From contig DAFJ01000015.1 of the NCBI GenBank assembly GCA_002497905.1, forward strand, positions 1 to 11,326: DNA of 11,326 bases, in the 5' to 3' direction. Position 1 is the stretch's first letter; each line of letters starts with the position of its first letter. The notes under the pieces were generated by a model, which searched no databases, was not told the DNA's origin, and saw nothing but the letters and a program-made list of their open reading frames with translations. Of this stretch, positions 1-6,149 are shown piece by piece. Source of the DNA: Euryarchaeota archaeon UBA251. GTDB lineage: Archaea; Thermoplasmatota; Poseidoniia; Poseidoniales; Thalassarchaeaceae. The position numbers and the translations under genes were made by a program.

Positions 1-22
1 CCGCTTTCTCTATTCGTTTCAT
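1..22 (-). CDS. 5' end of a gene running off the left edge, coupled to polX
   Basis: On the minus strand the polymerase stop codon overlaps a new ATG in the arrangement ATGA (ATG at 22-20, TGA at 21-19). The frame stays open to the window edge and reads M-K-R-I-E-K-A. A purine-rich stretch, GAGGGG, lies about 6 bases before this ATG and could serve as a ribosome binding site. The four-base overlap is a common sign of translational coupling in compact archaeal operons. Only seven residues are visible, so no function can be given and the call could be chance. Confidence 0.45.
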
Positions 23-1980
23 GATCGCCCCTCAATCATCCGTTGCTCAATTTCTGCACCGGTCAAGCAGTTGAGAATATCGTTACTCTCAAGCCAACCT
101 TTTCGGGCGATTTGTACACCAAACCACACATCACTGAGCCCCTGTGGAGAATGGGCATCTGGATTGATTACAATTGGCACACCCTGCGTTTTTGCATATT
201 TACAGAGCCTCCAATCGAGATCCAATCTGTATGGGCTCGCATTAATCTCACAGGCTTTGAGGGCCCCTTCTTGATTCAGTTCACCCATGCGCCTAAGGAC
301 TGCATGCATGTCTACAGGAAATCCATCTCTTCCTCCAATGATACGGCCAGTTGGATGCCCTAGTATGGTGAAGGTAGGGTCTTCAATTGCACGAATCAGC
401 GTCTCTGTATTTTCTATCTCGTCTCGATTTCTCCAAGAACCGAGAGCATGAACGCTACCCACAACGTGGGAGAGATTTCTACGAACATTTTCCGGGTAGT
501 CTAGCTTCCCATCTGCGAGAATGTCGCATTCGGATCCATGTAGCAATCGAAAATCGACTCCTGAATCGACCCATTTCTCGTTAAGTACACGTATTTCTTC
601 TCCCTGTTCAGCGACTTCCTCATTTGGAATGCCTATACTCCTCCCTCCGATATTCAGTGCCTCGGAATGGTCTGCTATGCCGAGGAATTGCCAGTCGAGC
701 TTCATTGCAGCCTCTGCCATTTCCTCAAGAGTTGCAGTTCCATCAGAGGCCGTGGTGTGGTTATGTAGTGCTCCATTCACTTGTGCTGGTTCAATTAAGT
801 CAGGGAGATTGTCTGACATTGCGGCTTCAATCTCACCAGTGTCTTCTCTCAGTTCAGGTGGCACCCATTTCATCCCGAGGTGGGTGTAAATGTCCGATTC
901 CTCGGAGGCGGGTAATCCGTGCTCCTTTGCTGCTTCATAGCCCTTGGAATCACCAGCCGCATCTACAGGAAATAACCCAAACTCATTCAATCGGAGTCCA
1001 AGGTCTAGGGCCCGTTGCCGCATTCGGACATTGTGCTCCTTGCTTCCTGTGAAGTATGCCATGGTGTATGCAAAGACGTGTGGAGGGACAAGACGAACTT
1101 GAGCATCAATTGTTGAATTAGCCTCCAATTCCTCCCAAGCATCTCCACCAAGGGCGTTGAGAACGGCCCCATCGAGTGTTGTGGAGGGAGCGTGGTGGTC
1201 GAATAATGTGGATTCAAGAATCAGGCTGACTTTTGAATCACCTGCGCCCTTAACCTCAGCAACTCCAGGGATGGATATCAGGGCCTCCATTACATCCTGC
1301 GCATCCTCAAGATTGACTGCAGCGACAACATCGAGATCACCGATTGATTCCTTACGTCGACGAGCAGATCCAGCAAGTTGTGCTCTTTGGACTCCCGAAA
1401 TTGTTGCAACTCGAGATTCAAATGCCTCTCCATACATCAGGCCAATATCCAGTCGCCTTCGTCCGGTGAATCGTGCTAGTAGATTGATGCCTTCGATGAT
1501 TTTCTCTTCCATCTTCTTGCCCATTCTGGGAAGTGATGCTAGCGCCCCTTCCTCAGCTGCTGATTGAAGTTCTGCGACGCTTTCAATTCCGAGTTCGTCG
1601 TAAAATTGCTTTATTCTCTTTGGGCCTAGTCCTGGAACGCCGAGCATTTCGATAAGCCCCCTTGGGACACGTTCGTAGAGCGATTCAAGATCGCCCCAAG
1701 TCCCTTCACTCAGGGCTTCGGAAATTAGTCCAGCAATTCCTTTACCTACTCCCTTGATGTCGGTCAATGTCCCGGCTTCAATCTCGCTCCATAGGTCACT
1801 TTCATGACTGGATAGAGTACGAGCTGCGTTTTCATAGGCTCGAATCCGGAAAGGGTTCGCACCTACAAGTTGGAGAAGTATCCCTACTTGTTCAAGGACT
1901 GAGATGACCTGGCTTTTCGAGAAAAGAGGAGGTTCTTCTCTCCGAGTACGCGGGAGGCTCCACCCGTGGATCATCGCCAT
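19..1980 (-). CDS. polX: Family X DNA polymerase with C-terminal PHP nuclease domain (PolX)
   Basis: This 653-residue protein has the domain order of prokaryotic PolX, which fills short gaps in base-excision repair and whose PHP domain gives Mn-dependent 3'-5' exonuclease activity. Residues about 20-165 form the helix-hairpin-helix-rich 8-kDa region (KGVGKGIA near 76, PGLGPKRI near 116). The palm has GS...GDLD, with Asp215 and Asp217, and TGSKEHN near 311. The PHP domain runs from about 400 and keeps all expected metal ligands: His406, His408, Asp413, His438, Glu484, His511, His542, Asp608 and His610. The position of the third palm Asp (the DxR of pol beta) seems to be Gln294 in D-A-Q-V-R, and about 30 extra residues precede it. 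The first 18 residues are poorly conserved-looking, and the start could also be the second Met (1974). It lies 128 bases after the rhodopsin gene on the same strand and is coupled to a downstream gene. Confidence 0.93.
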   Translation of the reverse strand: MAMIHGWSLPRTRREEPPLFSKSQVISVLEQVGILLQLVGANPFRIRAYENAARTLSSHESDLWSEIEAGTLTDIKGVGKGIAGLISEALSEGTWGDLESLYERVPRGLIEMLGVPGLGPKRIKQFYDELGIESVAELQSAAEEGALASLPRMGKKMEEKIIEGINLLARFTGRRRLDIGLMYGEAFESRVATISGVQRAQLAGSARRRKESIGDLDVVAAVNLEDAQDVMEALISIPGVAEVKGAGDSKVSLILESTLFDHHAPSTTLDGAVLNALGGDAWEELEANSTIDAQVRLVPPHVFAYTMAYFTGSKEHNVRMRQRALDLGLRLNEFGLFPVDAAGDSKGYEAAKEHGLPASEESDIYTHLGMKWVPPELREDTGEIEAAMSDNLPDLIEPAQVNGALHNHTTASDGTATLEEMAEAAMKLDWQFLGIADHSEALNIGGRSIGIPNEEVAEQGEEIRVLNEKWVDSGVDFRLLHGSECDILADGKLDYPENVRRNLSHVVGSVHALGSWRNRDEIENTETLIRAIEDPTFTILGHPTGRIIGGRDGFPVDMHAVLRRMGELNQEGALKACEINASPYRLDLDWRLCKYAKTQGVPIVINPDAHSPQGLSDVWFGVQIARKGWLESNDILNCLTGAEIEQRMIEGRS

Positions 1981-2036
1981 GCAGGAGACATTTTGCCGAC
2001 GGGTCTTGAAGCATCGTTTAGATGAGGTTTGAGGGA

Positions 2037-2076
2037 GGGATGGGCAACATGGGACCCATCCCCCTCCTCATGGGGG
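2037..2076 (-). other. Two overlapping, mutually exclusive hairpins between rhodopsin and polX
   Basis: The 128-base gap between the rhodopsin stop and the polX start contains a perfect 8-bp inverted repeat, GGGATGGG at 2037-2044 with CCCATCCC at 2055-2062 (10-base loop). A second hairpin, CCCCC at 2060-2064 with GGGGG at 2072-2076 (7-base loop), uses some of the same bases, so the two cannot form together. No run of T follows on the minus strand, so this is not a standard terminator. It may shape the 3' end of the rhodopsin mRNA or polX read-through, or may be a chance product of a G/C-rich spacer. No other feature was found in this gap. Confidence 0.35.
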
Positions 2077-2108
2077 TCATTTCAGAGATCGGTAGCCAAT
2101 CTTGAATC

Positions 2109-2921
2109 TCATTCCTCGGACTCGGATGCCTTCGTGTCCATGGTCGCAGCGTACCACACCATTAGTCCGAATGCAACCTTGTTGACTGAATCAGCTAGGT
2201 TGTAGAGGATGTTGAGGAAGTCAACATTCGGGTCAGTTCCGGTTCCCATGAAATATCCAATTGGATAGATGGCCCATCCAACAGTCAGGATGATTGCCAT
2301 AGCGCGGAAAGCGAACTGTGTTCCTTCAGAAGCAGTATCTGCTCCTTTCTTTGCATCGCCTGCCCATACCTCATACATGATGTAGAACCAAGCGAGACAT
2401 CCGATGACCAGCATTGGCATCTCGGGTGCGTGGCCAGCTTCTCCGAGGTATCCACTGATCAGCATAATTAGTGATGCGCCAAAGAGGCGCCAGAACAGCA
2501 TTGCAGTGGCCGCGCCGACAGCAGCAAGAATCAGGTAGAATTCGGCTACTTGGAGTGGGACTGTGATGAGCCAATCGACATACCTGAGTACTAGGGGGCT
2601 CTGACCTGCGCCCAGAGCGTAAGTCTGCGCCCATGCCTCTCGCATGTATGTGTAGTGATACCATGCGACACCGGTAACCAGTGCTGCAACGGTCATCGAT
2701 GTGCGCCACTTTGGGGCAACACTTCCACGCTCCATGATGAAGAATGCAGTTGCTGCAAACATCATCGCTGTAGCGATCCAGAAGGATGCACCTACGGTAT
2801 CATCTTCGCGCAACAAACTTGTTTCCGCGGCAACGGTACCAATCATGGTCAGGGCAGTCAATAGGAGCGCAAACATTGCGCCACTCCGGCGTGTCAAATT
2901 TAGTGGATTCTTTAATCCCAT
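2109..2921 (-). CDS. Proteorhodopsin, blue-tuned light-driven proton pump
   Basis: This 270-residue seven-helix retinal protein pumps protons out of the cell in light. Helix C reads R113-Y-V-D116-W-L-I-T120-V-P-L-Q124-V-A-E127. Against green proteorhodopsin these are Arg94, the counter-ion/acceptor Asp97, Thr101, tuning position 105 and the donor Glu108, so the DTE pattern of a proton pump is complete. Gln at the tuning site is the known blue-absorbing state. His89 matches the helix B His75, Asp244 matches Asp227, and Lys248 in D-S-V-N-K is the retinal Schiff-base lysine. A hydrophobic N-terminal stretch ending T-V-A-A at about 29-32 looks like a cleavable signal peptide. The ATG start is supported by a TATA box about 29 bases upstream, giving a leaderless or almost leaderless mRNA. 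No retinal synthesis gene is in the window. Confidence 0.97.
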   Translation of the reverse strand: MGLKNPLNLTRRSGAMFALLLTALTMIGTVAAETSLLREDDTVGASFWIATAMMFAATAFFIMERGSVAPKWRTSMTVAALVTGVAWYHYTYMREAWAQTYALGAGQSPLVLRYVDWLITVPLQVAEFYLILAAVGAATAMLFWRLFGASLIMLISGYLGEAGHAPEMPMLVIGCLAWFYIMYEVWAGDAKKGADTASEGTQFAFRAMAIILTVGWAIYPIGYFMGTGTDPNVDFLNILYNLADSVNKVAFGLMVWYAATMDTKASESEE

Positions 2922-2946
2922 AACGAGCCCGGGGTGACGTATGATG

Positions 2947-2953
2947 TATAAAC
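2947..2953 (-). promoter_or_regulatory. TATA box of the rhodopsin gene (leaderless promoter)
   Basis: The minus strand reads GTTTATA here, centred about 29 bases before the rhodopsin ATG at 2921. Archaeal transcription usually starts about 25 bases after the TATA box, which places the mRNA start within a few bases of the ATG. No Shine-Dalgarno-like sequence precedes that ATG, which agrees with leaderless translation. Confidence 0.6.
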
Positions 2954-2996
2954 GAGTGTTAGTGGCCCTACGCGCTGAATCATCAGACGTAACGCT

Positions 2997-3020
2997 GTTG
3001 ATGCTGGTAAAGGCATCAAC
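2997..3020. promoter_or_regulatory. Perfect 8+8 inverted repeat in the rhodopsin upstream region
   Basis: GTTGATGC at 2997-3004 is matched exactly by GCATCAAC at 3013-3020, with an 8-base spacer. It sits about 44 bases upstream of the rhodopsin TATA box and 39 bases before the ATG of the divergent membrane protein gene. Such a 24-base dyad suits a dimeric helix-turn-helix regulator. No regulator gene is in the window, so the role is inferred from position and symmetry only. A hairpin in the leader of the divergent gene is the alternative. Confidence 0.4.
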
Positions 3021-3059
3021 TAAAGCCTACTTGAGCCCCTCGCCAGAGTGGTCAGGATA

Positions 3060-3398
3060 ATGCTCGAACTCGCCGAGTCCATACTATCTTGGTCTTGCGG
3101 TATGATTGTAGTCATCTGGATTTCGATAGGCACCCTTGCACGGTCAGTAAGAATGGAACGTATTGCGCACAATGCCGTCACACTGCTATGTTTCCTAACC
3201 GCTGCCGGGTTAATCATTTTCGATCGCCTGGGGGAAGAGTTCTGGGATACGGAACCATTGGCTAACTTCCTTGCTCTCATGCTTGTAATCCTAGGAATAG
3301 TGGGACAGATTATTCCGATTAGAGGTGAAGAGATCCAAGGTGAACCCAATCCACATCACCTGATGAAGGCGCGTAAAGAGAGAGAATCAGAGGAGTAA
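3060..3398 (+). CDS. Small three-helix membrane protein of unknown function
   Basis: This protein of 112 residues has no family I recognise. It has three hydrophobic segments at about residues 8-27, 35-54 and 66-86. A short basic stretch follows the first, an acidic loop (D-R-L-G-E-E-F-W-D) lies between the second and third, and a charged tail ends K-A-R-K-E-R-E-S-E-E. The tail is rich in both Lys/Arg and Glu and is probably cytoplasmic. An in-frame GTG at 3048 would add four residues; the ATG was preferred, but neither start has a clear ribosome site. A weak TATA-like CTAAAG lies at about 3020-3026. It is transcribed away from the rhodopsin gene across a shared 138-base region and ends 17 bases before the end of the convergent NifU-like gene. 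Confidence 0.8.
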   Translation: MLELAESILSWSCGMIVVIWISIGTLARSVRMERIAHNAVTLLCFLTAAGLIIFDRLGEEFWDTEPLANFLALMLVILGIVGQIIPIRGEEIQGEPNPHHLMKARKERESEE

Positions 3399-3415
3399 AT
3401 CACTCAGACACCTTA

Positions 3416-3700
3416 TTATTCGGCTTCGCTAGCCAATTTCTCATCGATGAATTGGCGCATGTATTCAGGCAATTCTCCGTTGAGGAACACAACATCATTG
3501 ACCTCATCGAGTTTCATCAGTGAGTAATATATCTGCATGGCAGTCATTGGTGTACTTCCACAACCTGTACAGCCGCCTTCTAGTGAGATGGTAACTATCC
3601 CATCTGTGGTGTCAACGACATTTACAATCCCATCATGGGCATCGAGCACAGCCTGAACTGGGCCAACCGAATCCAAGATGAGTTGCTTGTCGACCATCAT
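3416..3700 (-). CDS. Stand-alone NifU C-terminal-domain Fe-S scaffold/carrier protein
   Basis: This 94-residue protein is essentially one NifU-like C-terminal domain, which binds a [4Fe-4S] cluster between two subunits and passes it to client proteins. The diagnostic stretch G-G-C44-T-G-C47-G-S-T-P-M-T carries the CxxC cluster ligands. It is preceded by the usual alternating strand pattern D-G-I-V-N-V-V-D-T-T-D-G-I-V-T-I-S-L. About 25 residues after the core are acidic and probably helical. There is no N-terminal IscU-type domain, so it resembles the small Nfu proteins of archaea. Two Met codons stand at the start (3700 and 3697), and the first was taken. It is divergent from the pyrophosphatase gene and convergent with the small membrane protein, so it is probably transcribed alone. 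Its client proteins cannot be read from the context. Confidence 0.9.
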   Translation of the reverse strand: MMVDKQLILDSVGPVQAVLDAHDGIVNVVDTTDGIVTISLEGGCTGCGSTPMTAMQIYYSLMKLDEVNDVVFLNGELPEYMRQFIDEKLASEAE

Positions 3701-3745
3701 TTATCGGAAGTCGTCCCCCTCTATCAATCAACGCCTCTGTGAACC

Positions 3746-3752
3746 TATATTT
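3746..3752 (-). promoter_or_regulatory. Candidate TATA box of the NifU-like gene
   Basis: The minus strand reads AAATATA here, about 48 bases before the ATG at 3700. Transcription would start near 3723 and leave a leader of about 20 bases. A GAGGGGG stretch in that leader lies about 14 bases from the ATG, rather far for a ribosome site. The box is a match by eye only. Confidence 0.3.
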
Positions 3753-3817
3753 TGAGCATCCGTCATTTTATTCATGGCTTGAAACAAGGGGTGGAATGGT
3801 TTTGCTTGAGATTCCAA

Positions 3818-3825
3818 TTAAATAT
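3818..3825 (+). promoter_or_regulatory. Candidate TATA box of the pyrophosphatase gene
   Basis: TTAAATAT lies about 39 bases before the ATG at 3861. A start about 25 bases downstream would give a leader of roughly 10-15 bases, just long enough to include the GGTGA ribosome site at 3851. The 151-base divergent region 3701-3851 holds this box and the candidate box for the NifU-like gene, and nothing else that I could identify. Confidence 0.5.
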
Positions 3826-3850
3826 GGGTCCAATGTCGCTGTGAGTCATA

Positions 3851-3855
3851 GGTGA
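3851..3855 (+). promoter_or_regulatory. Ribosome binding site GGTGA deciding the pyrophosphatase start
   Basis: GGTGA is complementary to the 3' end of archaeal 16S rRNA and stands five bases before the ATG at 3861. The competing in-frame GTG start at 3852 lies inside this site, so the ATG is the better start. Confidence 0.5.
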
Positions 3856-3860
3856 ATGAA

Positions 3861-6071
3861 ATGGAACCAGAACAACTTGCACAGATTGGCATTGCGCTAG
3901 CCGCATTTGGCCTACTGACGGCTTTCTTCCTGTATCGACGCAACGATTCAATCGTGATTGACAACGAGGTCGTTGCTGATATCACGGGACAGATTCAGCG
4001 TGGCGCCATGGCCTTCCTTGGTGCCGAGTATCGGTACCTCGCGATATTCGTTGGAATCGTAGCCCTACTCCTTCTAGGTGGTGGGGAGATGAACGATGCT
4101 CTCGGCTGGCAGACAGCCGCGGCCTTCCTGTTCGGCGCTCTTGCTTCGGTTCTTGCCGGTTACTCCGGTATGAGGAGTGCCACTTCAGCTAACGGGCGCA
4201 CAGCAATGGCTGCCAAGAATGGTGGACAGGCTGAGGCTCTAGAAGTATCCTACAACGGTGGAGCCGTAATGGGTCTCGCTGTGGGTGGCCTAGGCCTCCT
4301 CGGCGTCTCCGGGATGTACCTATGGCTCGGACCCTATGGGGCTGATCCATCCTTTGATGCGATACCTTACATTGCTGGTTTTGGTATGGGTGCATCTAGT
4401 ATTGCTCTTTTCGCTCGTGTTGGAGGTGGAATCTATACCAAGGCTGCAGATGTAGGTGCTGATCTCGTCGGTAAGGTTGAGGCTGGCATACCTGAGGACG
4501 ATCCTCGAAACCCTGGTGTAATTGCTGACAACGTTGGCGATAACGTCGGAGATGTTGCAGGGATGGGTGCAGACATCTTCGAGTCCTTTGTCGGTTCAAT
4601 CATTGCTGCAATGGTCATTGCAGCCGCTGCTGGTGCTACTGCAAAGTTAGCTGCGCAGGAAGCAGGTGCAGCATGGATCGCATCTGGACAAACCGACTTG
4701 GCACAAGGAGGAATTGCCGCAGCACAACAGGCTGTTGCAGAATACCAAGGTGCTCTCGTATTGCTTCCCATTGCCCTTGCTTTGGTGGGTTACCTAGCCA
4801 GTATCATCGCTGTTTTCTCCATGCGTGTCCTCAAGAATATGAGCGATGCTGCGGCTGCTCTTCGCTACACGACTTTCATTGGAGCCGGCCTCTTCTGGGT
4901 TGGCGGCTACCTAATCATGGGTCCGGCTGGTATGGATATGGAAACTCTTGCAGCAGCTGCAGGAATTGAGAACGCCTTTGGCCCTCTATACGCAGTTATT
5001 GCCGGTTCCGTTGTAGGTATTCTCATTGGCCTTGCAACGGAATACTATACTGGTATAGAGCCAGTCATGGGCCTTCGCGTCCGTGACATCCCCTACATTG
5101 GCGAGATGTCCAAGACGGGCCCTGCGACTAATGCCATTGCAGGTTTGTCTGTCGGTATGAAATCGGTATTTGTTCCAATTGTCTTCATGGCTATTGGTAT
5201 CTATATCGCAAACGACTTTGCGAGCCTCTATGGTATTGCCATGGCTGCTATGGGTATGCTTGCAACTGTGGGAGTCACGATGACCGTTGACGCTTATGGC
5301 CCGGTTGCAGACAATGCGGGCGGCATTGCTGAGATGGGCGAACTAGGTTCTGAGGTTCGAGAAATTACCGACGCTCTGGACAGCATTGGGAACACAACTG
5401 CCGCTGTGGGCAAAGGCTTCGCAATTGGTAGTGCTGCTTTGACCGCTCTCGCTCTATTTGCAGCATTCAAGGCAGCAGTCGAGGCCTTGGATCCGACGTT
5501 TACAATGGAACTCACTAACCCTATGGTCGTGATAGGTCTCCTAATCGGTGGCGCACTGCCCTTTGTTGTCGCTGCTATGACAATGACTAGTGTAGGTAAG
5601 GCAGCTGGTGAGATGGTTACTGAAATCCGCCGTCAATTCAAGGAAATTGACGGTCTGCTCGAGGGCAAGCCAGGAGTTAAGCCAGACAGCGCTCGATGTG
5701 TTGATATTTCTACCAAGGCTGCTCTAAGAGAAATGGTTGCACCAGGTGTCGTAGCAATTGCTTCTCCCGTTATTGTGGGCCTTATTCTTGGTCCTGAGTC
5801 ACTTGGTGGACTTCTTGCAGGTGCAACCGTGACTGGTGTTCTCATGGCACTCTTCATGGCAAACGCTGGTGGTGCTTGGGACAACGCGAAGAAGGCAATC
5901 GAGCAAGGCCATATTGATGGTGCAGAAAAGGGCGATGCCGCTCACTCTGCAGCTGTAATTGGTGACACAATTGGAGACCCGTTCAAGGATACCTCTGGTC
6001 CTTCTCTGAATATTCTGATCAAGTTGATGAGTATTGTAAGCCTAGTCATTGTTCCATTAATCGCTCTTTGA
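3861..6071 (+). CDS. hppA: Membrane-bound, K+-dependent-type ion-translocating pyrophosphatase
   Basis: This 736-residue, many-helix protein splits pyrophosphate and uses the energy to pump H+ or Na+ across the membrane. Using numbers from the in-frame GTG at 3852 (three residues longer), the pyrophosphate/Mg loop spans about 198-234 with E-A-G-I-P-E-D-D-P-R-N-P and D-N-V-G-D-N-V-G-D. The later Asp-rich motifs D-A-Y-G-P-V-A-D-N (480), N-A-G-G-A-W-D-N-A-K-K (671) and G-D-T-I-G-D-P-F-K-D (704) are all present. At the K+-selectivity site the sequence is G-N-T-T-A517-A-V-G520-K. Ala here marks the K+-dependent group, while Lys marks the K+-independent one. The gate Glu is in F-E244-S, the position seen in Na+-pumping and some related enzymes, so the pumped ion cannot be settled by eye. 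No truncation or broken motif is seen, and length is normal for the family. Confidence 0.97.
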   Translation: MEPEQLAQIGIALAAFGLLTAFFLYRRNDSIVIDNEVVADITGQIQRGAMAFLGAEYRYLAIFVGIVALLLLGGGEMNDALGWQTAAAFLFGALASVLAGYSGMRSATSANGRTAMAAKNGGQAEALEVSYNGGAVMGLAVGGLGLLGVSGMYLWLGPYGADPSFDAIPYIAGFGMGASSIALFARVGGGIYTKAADVGADLVGKVEAGIPEDDPRNPGVIADNVGDNVGDVAGMGADIFESFVGSIIAAMVIAAAAGATAKLAAQEAGAAWIASGQTDLAQGGIAAAQQAVAEYQGALVLLPIALALVGYLASIIAVFSMRVLKNMSDAAAALRYTTFIGAGLFWVGGYLIMGPAGMDMETLAAAAGIENAFGPLYAVIAGSVVGILIGLATEYYTGIEPVMGLRVRDIPYIGEMSKTGPATNAIAGLSVGMKSVFVPIVFMAIGIYIANDFASLYGIAMAAMGMLATVGVTMTVDAYGPVADNAGGIAEMGELGSEVREITDALDSIGNTTAAVGKGFAIGSAALTALALFAAFKAAVEALDPTFTMELTNPMVVIGLLIGGALPFVVAAMTMTSVGKAAGEMVTEIRRQFKEIDGLLEGKPGVKPDSARCVDISTKAALREMVAPGVVAIASPVIVGLILGPESLGGLLAGATVTGVLMALFMANAGGAWDNAKKAIEQGHIDGAEKGDAAHSAAVIGDTIGDPFKDTSGPSLNILIKLMSIVSLVIVPLIAL

Positions 6072-6122
6072 ATTGATGGGTATTCTTGCAGTTGTAATTG
6101 CTATCGGCCTTGGTGAAGGCTG

Positions 6123-6129
6123 AAAAATA
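6123..6129 (+). promoter_or_regulatory. TATA-like box of the lipoprotein gene (leaderless)
   Basis: AAAAATA is centred 24 bases before the ATG at 6150, which is the spacing expected if transcription begins on or next to the start codon. No ribosome site precedes this ATG. The spacing supports ATG 6150 over the in-frame GTG at 6138. The gap from the pyrophosphatase stop to 6149 is 78 bases and shows no clear terminator. Confidence 0.5.
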
Positions 6130-6149
6130 GCGCCGCTGTGGGCTTTAGT

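Noticed and set aside
3852..3854. GTG as the start of the pyrophosphatase gene
   Set aside because: It lies inside the GGTGA ribosome site; the in-frame ATG nine bases later has correct spacing to that site.
4433..4771. Minus-strand open frame of 112 codons inside the pyrophosphatase gene
   Set aside because: It is rich in Ala, Pro, Ser and Thr, as expected from the complement of Gly/Ala-rich membrane helices, and overlaps the conserved catalytic motifs of the real gene.
6138..6140. GTG as the start of the lipoprotein gene
   Set aside because: It lies too close to the TATA-like box (about 12 bases) to be on the transcript, while the ATG at 6150 fits a leaderless start and a normal signal peptide.
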